Of a DNA stretch of 64,000 bases, positions 59,913 to 64,000 are shown in pieces. The translations under genes and the position numbers were made by a program. Origin of the DNA: Nitrosomonadales bacterium (GTDB lineage Bacteria > Pseudomonadota > Gammaproteobacteria > Burkholderiales > Gallionellaceae); NCBI GenBank assembly GCA_016716325.1, contig JADJWO010000001.1:1612001-1676000 (forward strand), given 5' to 3'. The stretch's first letter is position 1; every line of letters begins with the position of its first letter. A model generated the notes under the pieces. The model made no database searches and had not been told where the DNA came from. It saw nothing but the letters and a program-made list of their open reading frames with translations.

Positions 59913-61415
59913 ATGCGGCTTGATCGATCATGGATGCTTTTGTTGCTGGGTCTGCTGGGTCTGCCCACTCCTTCGCTGGCGGTACAGGAAGATGCCGCCA
60001 TGGAATTCATCGGCCGGCAGATCGCAGCGCATGACGGCCGGAGCGGTGCATATGTACTGGATACCGGTCCGGACGCTTTACAGGCGCGTGCGTGGCTGGC
60101 GGATCATGCCCGGCACACGATAGAGGTGCAATACTTCATCTGGAGCGCCGACAACATCGGCATCCTCGCTGCCGAGGCGCTGCTGCGCGCCGCCGATCGC
60201 GGCGTGAAGGTGCGCGTCATCGTGGATGACCTGCTGATCGATGCGCCGGACAAATCCCTGCTTGCCCTCGCGTACCATCCCAATGTCGAAATCCGCATCT
60301 ACAACCCGAAGAATTCGGTCGGGGTGCCATTGCTCAAGCGCATATTGAATGTGGCCGTCGACTTTCGCGGCGTCAACCAGCGCATGCACGACAAGACCTT
60401 CATGGTCGACGGCCAGGTGGCGATCACCGGTGGGCGGAACATGGCCGCCGAATATTACGACTACAACCACGAATACAATTTCCGCGACCGCGATGTGCTT
60501 CTGCTGGGCAAAGTGGTCACGGCCATGCGGGCCAGCTTTGAAAATTTCTGGGGCAGCGAGCTGGCCGTGCCGGTGGAAGAACTTTACGACGGGCTTGGCC
60601 TGATACAGAAGAACGTGAAAGTGACCGACGGGGAAATTGCGAAGATTTATCGCGACCTGCACGACTACGCCGGCTCGCCGGACAACTTTGCGCCGGAAGT
60701 GCATGCCGCGATCAATAATATGCCCGGCTCGTTTGAACAATTGGCCGGCCAGATAAGCTGGGGAGAGATCGAGTTCATCAGCGACCGGCCCGGCAAGAAC
60801 GATAAGCACATGGGCTTGGGCGGCGGCGGCCTGACTACGGAAGCGCTGGCCAGACTGGTCGGGTCGGCCACCGACCATATCGTGATCCAGTCGCCCTACC
60901 TGGTGCTGTCCGGCGATGCGAAGGAGTTGTTCAGGCAAACCCTGGCGCGCGGCGTGCGCGTGCGCATCAACACCAATTCGCTTGCCTCCAGCGACAACAT
61001 CCAGGCTTCCAGCGGATACCGCAACCAGCGCCGTTCATTGCTCAAAATGGGTCTGGAGATTCATGAATACAAACCCGACCCGGAAGAACGGCAGCCGTTG
61101 ATCCGGCGCGCACTCGATGCCAAACAGAAACCGCCGGTGTTCGCGCTCCATGCCAAGACCATGGTGGTGGATTCGAAGACAGTCTTCATCGGCACCTTCA
61201 ATTTCGATCCGCGCTCGGAGAATCTCAATACCGAAGTCGGCGTGATCATTCGCGACGAGGCGCTTGCACGCAAAGTCGAGGCGGCGATAGAAACCGACAT
61301 GCGGCCGGGCAACAGCTGGAACGCGGCCACGGACGACCCGGATCAATACGTGCCGCTTTCCAGGCGCAGCCAAGTCAGGTTCTGGCAGCTGATGCCGATC
61401 AAACCGCTGCTGTAA
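59913..61415 (+). CDS. phospholipase D-family protein, ClsC/cardiolipin-synthase-like
   Basis: The 500-residue protein has a signal peptide (LLLLGLLGLPTPSLA) and two HKD motifs: HDKTFMVDGQVAITGGRN and HAKTMVVDSKTVFIGTFNFD. It resembles ClsC, which makes cardiolipin from phosphatidylglycerol and phosphatidylethanolamine, but other transphosphatidylase or phospholipase activity is possible. It follows the LplT-PlsC gene by 42 bp in the lipid operon. A GGAG site lies upstream of the ATG. Confidence 0.9.
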   Translation: MRLDRSWMLLLLGLLGLPTPSLAVQEDAAMEFIGRQIAAHDGRSGAYVLDTGPDALQARAWLADHARHTIEVQYFIWSADNIGILAAEALLRAADRGVKVRVIVDDLLIDAPDKSLLALAYHPNVEIRIYNPKNSVGVPLLKRILNVAVDFRGVNQRMHDKTFMVDGQVAITGGRNMAAEYYDYNHEYNFRDRDVLLLGKVVTAMRASFENFWGSELAVPVEELYDGLGLIQKNVKVTDGEIAKIYRDLHDYAGSPDNFAPEVHAAINNMPGSFEQLAGQISWGEIEFISDRPGKNDKHMGLGGGGLTTEALARLVGSATDHIVIQSPYLVLSGDAKELFRQTLARGVRVRINTNSLASSDNIQASSGYRNQRRSLLKMGLEIHEYKPDPEERQPLIRRALDAKQKPPVFALHAKTMVVDSKTVFIGTFNFDPRSENLNTEVGVIIRDEALARKVEAAIETDMRPGNSWNAATDDPDQYVPLSRRSQVRFWQLMPIKPLL

Positions 61416-61439
61416 GGCATACATGAGGCGCATCAGAAA

Positions 61440-62078
61440 ATGAGCAACCGGAACAACTGTTCGATTCCCATCCCGCAAAAACATGCCGGGATCAGCCGGT
61501 TGCCTGTGGTGGATTATCACGATATTCGCGACGAGTTACGTACCGGCGATCTGCTGTTTTGCAGCGGCAACAAACCCGTCTCGCGTGCCGTGCAGGCGGT
61601 AACGAACAGTCCGTACAGTCACGTCGCATTGGTTGTGCGCATGCTATCGGTTGACCGTATCCTGTTGCTGGGGGCGGAATGGCCATATGGCGTGCGCGTG
61701 GTTTCGTTGAGCAGTTATCTGACCGACTGGAATGGCAGCGGCAAACCGTATCTGGGGCACTTGATCGTCGGCCGCCATGGCGGCCTGGATTTGAAAAGCG
61801 AAGAGATGCTGAAGATATTCCTGTCGGAACTGATCGATGTGCTGGGGCAGCCATACAGCTTCCGCCGTGTGCTGCGCATGGGACTGCGCGAACTGGCCGC
61901 ACTGATCGGCCTGCGCTTCCGCAGGCTGCGCATCAAAAAGGCGGCGGTATGTTCGGAATACGTCCATCGCGCCCTGTCCAGATTGGGAGTGCGCATCAGA
62001 TGGAATCAGAAGGGATATATCCTGCCGGTTGACATTGCCGCCGACCCGGAGGTGATGCTGGTGTGCCGCTTGTCGTGA
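61440..62078 (+). CDS. YiiX/YebB-like permuted NlpC/P60 hydrolase
   Basis: The 212-residue protein has LRTGDLLFCSGNKPVSRAVQ, VTNSPYSHVALVVRM (histidine) and KKAAVCSEYVHRAL (cysteine), the permuted papain-like fold of YiiX-type enzymes thought to cut amide or lipid bonds. No signal peptide is evident. It is the last gene of the lipid operon, 24 bp after the PLD gene, which makes a lipid substrate plausible. Which of the histidines and cysteines is catalytic is inferred from family. Confidence 0.8.
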   Translation: MSNRNNCSIPIPQKHAGISRLPVVDYHDIRDELRTGDLLFCSGNKPVSRAVQAVTNSPYSHVALVVRMLSVDRILLLGAEWPYGVRVVSLSSYLTDWNGSGKPYLGHLIVGRHGGLDLKSEEMLKIFLSELIDVLGQPYSFRRVLRMGLRELAALIGLRFRRLRIKKAAVCSEYVHRALSRLGVRIRWNQKGYILPVDIAADPEVMLVCRLS

Positions 62079-62160
62079 TCCAATCCGATCAACATGGAGC
62101 ATCAGTACCCGGCAAACAACAGATACCTCCCTTCTCAGACGGTCACCCGGATGCTTCTCG

Positions 62161-64000
62161 TCAGCCCAATATCTCCACCCGCCCGTTCCTGCCATCCACC
62201 TTCACCCGCTGACCATTGCTCAGGCGAGCCAGCACGCCGCGCACGCTCATCACGGCGGGTATCTGCATTTCGCGTGCGGTGACCGCGCCGTGCGAGAGCG
62301 GGCCGCCGCTTTCGGTGATGACGGCGCAGGCGCTATAGAACAGCGGCGTCCAGGCGGGGTTGGTGGTGCGCGCGACCAGCACCGCGCCTTTGGGGAAGCC
62401 GGCGAAGTCGTCGGGGGAGCGCACCACGAATACGCTGCCTTCGGCGACGCCGGCGCTGCCGGCGAGGCCACTCAGCACGTCGCCGGAGGCGCTTGCCGCG
62501 ACATCGTCTGGCGTGTCTTCGCTGAGGTTCCATGCAGGCGTGCTGTCGCGGTGTTTCAGATATTCCGCCTTTTCTTCGCGGATGGCCGATGCCAGCGCTG
62601 ACCATAACGCCGGGGTGTCGCTTTCGATGGCTTCCTGCAACGCCCGGTAATGGGCGAAAAATATGTCCATTGGATCGTCCAGCACCTTGCGCGTCTGCAA
62701 ATGTTCGCCGAGACGGCGTAATCCCTTGCGCAGCGGCAGCGTGAGGCGGGTGGTGTGGTAATGCTCGACGTCGTCCAGTGTGGTGTAGGCGCGCACCAGT
62801 CGCAAGACTTCGTGGAAGAAGAAATGCAGCCGTTGCGGGATGCGTGCATACAGTGCAAGTTCGGCTTCATGCATCGCCAGTTTGAGTTGGCGTTCGCGCT
62901 CGCGCGGAGCGTCTTCCTGTGGCATCGCGGCCATCAGGCGCAGGTTGTCGAGCACCAGCCAGGGCGCTTCCAGCCAGGTCGGCTGGTAGGGGTCAAAGTC
63001 CACTTCGCGGTGGCCGTGGTCGCGCAGGAATTTCTCGAATTGCGCGGCGAAACCGGTATGCGCCTCCAATTGGCCCGTCTCGATCAGCGTGCGTGAAGGC
63101 GCCGACGCGATCATTGCCCCGAGATTGGTATCGCTGCGGATCTCATTGGCCAGCGCGGCCAGTTCCTTGTTGATGATGCCGGTCTTGGTTTCGGTGTGGG
63201 CGATCAGTGTATCGAACAGCGCCGCCGCTTCCTGCGGATTGCCGGTCAGCATCTGCAGCAGACCGTGCAACAGACGATAAAGCGTGCGCTGGGTGATGGA
63301 GATGGCGATGTTGGGCAGGAAATAATCGGCGCCGAGCCGGTTCACGCGCAGCACGTACTGCCACACTTCGGCCAGGCTCTCGCCTTGCAGGTTTTCGGCG
63401 TTGAGTTCGCCCAGCGTCAGCAGGTAGTAGTCGAGGTCGCGCGACCATTCCAGCGGCAGGTCCTGCACCCATGCATAGTCACTGCGCAGGTGCGGGATGG
63501 CGGCTTCCAGTTCCTCCAGGTTGCGGATCGCGAACGGCATGCGGCGGCCGTAGATTTCCACCGCGTTCTGGTTGCCGTAGATGTAGTGATCGAACATCGC
63601 GAACCACTTGCCGGAAAACGCCGGGTAGCCCATCAGCCTGAACGAGTGGTTGAGCGAGCGGTGGAAACCGTCCTCGACCATTTCCCAAGCCAGCGGCGTG
63701 ATCACGTTGGGGAAGCGCTCGGCGGATTCGTCGCGCGTCCAGCGCGGCGGGATGCTGGTGATCGGGCGCGATTGCAGCAGCCACAGCTTGCCGGAACTGA
63801 TCGCCCATTCGATGTCCTGCGGGAACTGGTACGAGGCCTCGACACGGCGCATCAGGTCGGCCAGTCCGGCGAGTTGTGTTTCGTCCATGCTGGCCCGGTT
63901 CGCATCCTCGCCTTCCACTTCGACCTCGACCGTGCCCTGTGCAGTGTTGACGATGCGCTGGGTTTTCTCGCCGATGGCGCTACCGAGCAGGCTGCCGTCG
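62161..64000 (-). CDS. PEP-utilising phosphotransferase, rifampicin phosphotransferase/PEP synthase-like (5' end outside window)
   Basis: At least 613 C-terminal residues are visible and the frame is open to the window edge. The first part ends the ATP-grasp domain (DIEWAISSGKLWLLQSRPIT). A large helical middle follows, and the C-terminal phosphohistidine swivel domain is SGGPLSHGAVTAREMQIPAV. Such proteins move phosphate from ATP or PEP through histidine to a small molecule. The pyruvate-binding TIM barrel of true PEP synthase is missing after the His domain, so it is nearer to the rifampicin phosphotransferase-like group. The real substrate is unknown. Confidence 0.85.
   Translation of the reverse strand, partial: DGSLLGSAIGEKTQRIVNTAQGTVEVEVEGEDANRASMDETQLAGLADLMRRVEASYQFPQDIEWAISSGKLWLLQSRPITSIPPRWTRDESAERFPNVITPLAWEMVEDGFHRSLNHSFRLMGYPAFSGKWFAMFDHYIYGNQNAVEIYGRRMPFAIRNLEELEAAIPHLRSDYAWVQDLPLEWSRDLDYYLLTLGELNAENLQGESLAEVWQYVLRVNRLGADYFLPNIAISITQRTLYRLLHGLLQMLTGNPQEAAALFDTLIAHTETKTGIINKELAALANEIRSDTNLGAMIASAPSRTLIETGQLEAHTGFAAQFEKFLRDHGHREVDFDPYQPTWLEAPWLVLDNLRLMAAMPQEDAPRERERQLKLAMHEAELALYARIPQRLHFFFHEVLRLVRAYTTLDDVEHYHTTRLTLPLRKGLRRLGEHLQTRKVLDDPMDIFFAHYRALQEAIESDTPALWSALASAIREEKAEYLKHRDSTPAWNLSEDTPDDVAASASGDVLSGLAGSAGVAEGSVFVVRSPDDFAGFPKGAVLVARTTNPAWTPLFYSACAVITESGGPLSHGAVTAREMQIPAVMSVRGVLARLSNGQRVKVDGRNGRVEILG

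Overview
The window looks like chromosome of a betaproteobacterium. The housekeeping gene orders (ubiE-ubiJ-ubiB; rsmI/lpoA-yraN-diaA-dolP; porin-glnK-amtB; ppk1-yggX) and the GC-rich coding style fit Nitrosomonadales, possibly Gallionellaceae. That placement is inference from gene content, not from a marker gene. No rRNA, tRNA, CRISPR array or integrase was recognised.

Layout. 0-1.1 kb: FKBP prolyl isomerases. 1.2-2.2 kb: an AT-richer zinc-finger (HNH-like)/DEDD exonuclease fusion. 2.3-6.2 kb: cobalamin-dependent metH carrying two in-frame repeat-derived insertions. 6.4-8.7 kb: hemerythrin, comM/yifB, ubiK. 8.8-11.6 kb: a probable NtrC/sigma-54-driven nitrogen operon (porin, glnK, amtB). 11.6-21 kb: a minus-strand run with purU, a membrane Ser/Thr kinase, ubiB, ubiJ, a Tim44-like protein, a pseudouridine synthase, ubiE and hldE. 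21-24.8 kb: dolP, diaA/gmhA, yraN, lpoA and divergent rsmI. 24.9-31.4 kb: an RND efflux operon with its TetR regulator. 31.4-34.9 kb: accessory genes around pyrC (ParD-like/ParE-like pair, a membrane protein, a cold-shock/DUF3465 fusion). 34.9-42.1 kb: gamma carbonic anhydrase, a DUF2288 protein, a frameshifted cytochrome c peroxidase, polyphosphate enzymes, a frameshifted sixA and yggX. 42.3-46.4 kb: an OprC-like TonB receptor, uppP, dispersed palindromic repeats and two Cys-rich proteins. 46.4-52.5 kb: a toxin-antitoxin/defence island (mazEF, an orphan antitoxin, tacAT, a DUF2075 nuclease-helicase and two MntA-HepT modules) ending at thiC. 54.4-62.1 kb: a TPP riboswitch for thiC, then a phospholipid-remodelling operon (aas, a Tat-type amidohydrolase, LplT-PlsC, cardiolipin-synthase-like PLD, YiiX-like). 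62.2-64 kb: the 3' part of a PEP-utilising phosphotransferase.

The most unusual signal is at thiC. The last 116-190 bp of thiC occur three times in the same orientation, and each interval between copies holds one MNT-HEPN toxin-antitoxin module. The copies differ from thiC almost only at synonymous positions, and each keeps a stop codon at the thiC stop position. This suggests successive import of cassettes joined to foreign thiC ends rather than local duplication. A similar but decayed arrangement follows pyrC, where a 113-bp pyrC 3' remnant lies beyond an inserted membrane-protein gene. No recombinase is visible at either site.

A second theme is dispersed palindromic repeats that have entered coding sequence without breaking the frame: twice in metH and once in the signal-peptide region of the efflux outer-membrane factor. 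A third is several single-base frameshifts (cytochrome peroxidase twice, sixA, LplT-PlsC). These could be real decay or sequencing error.
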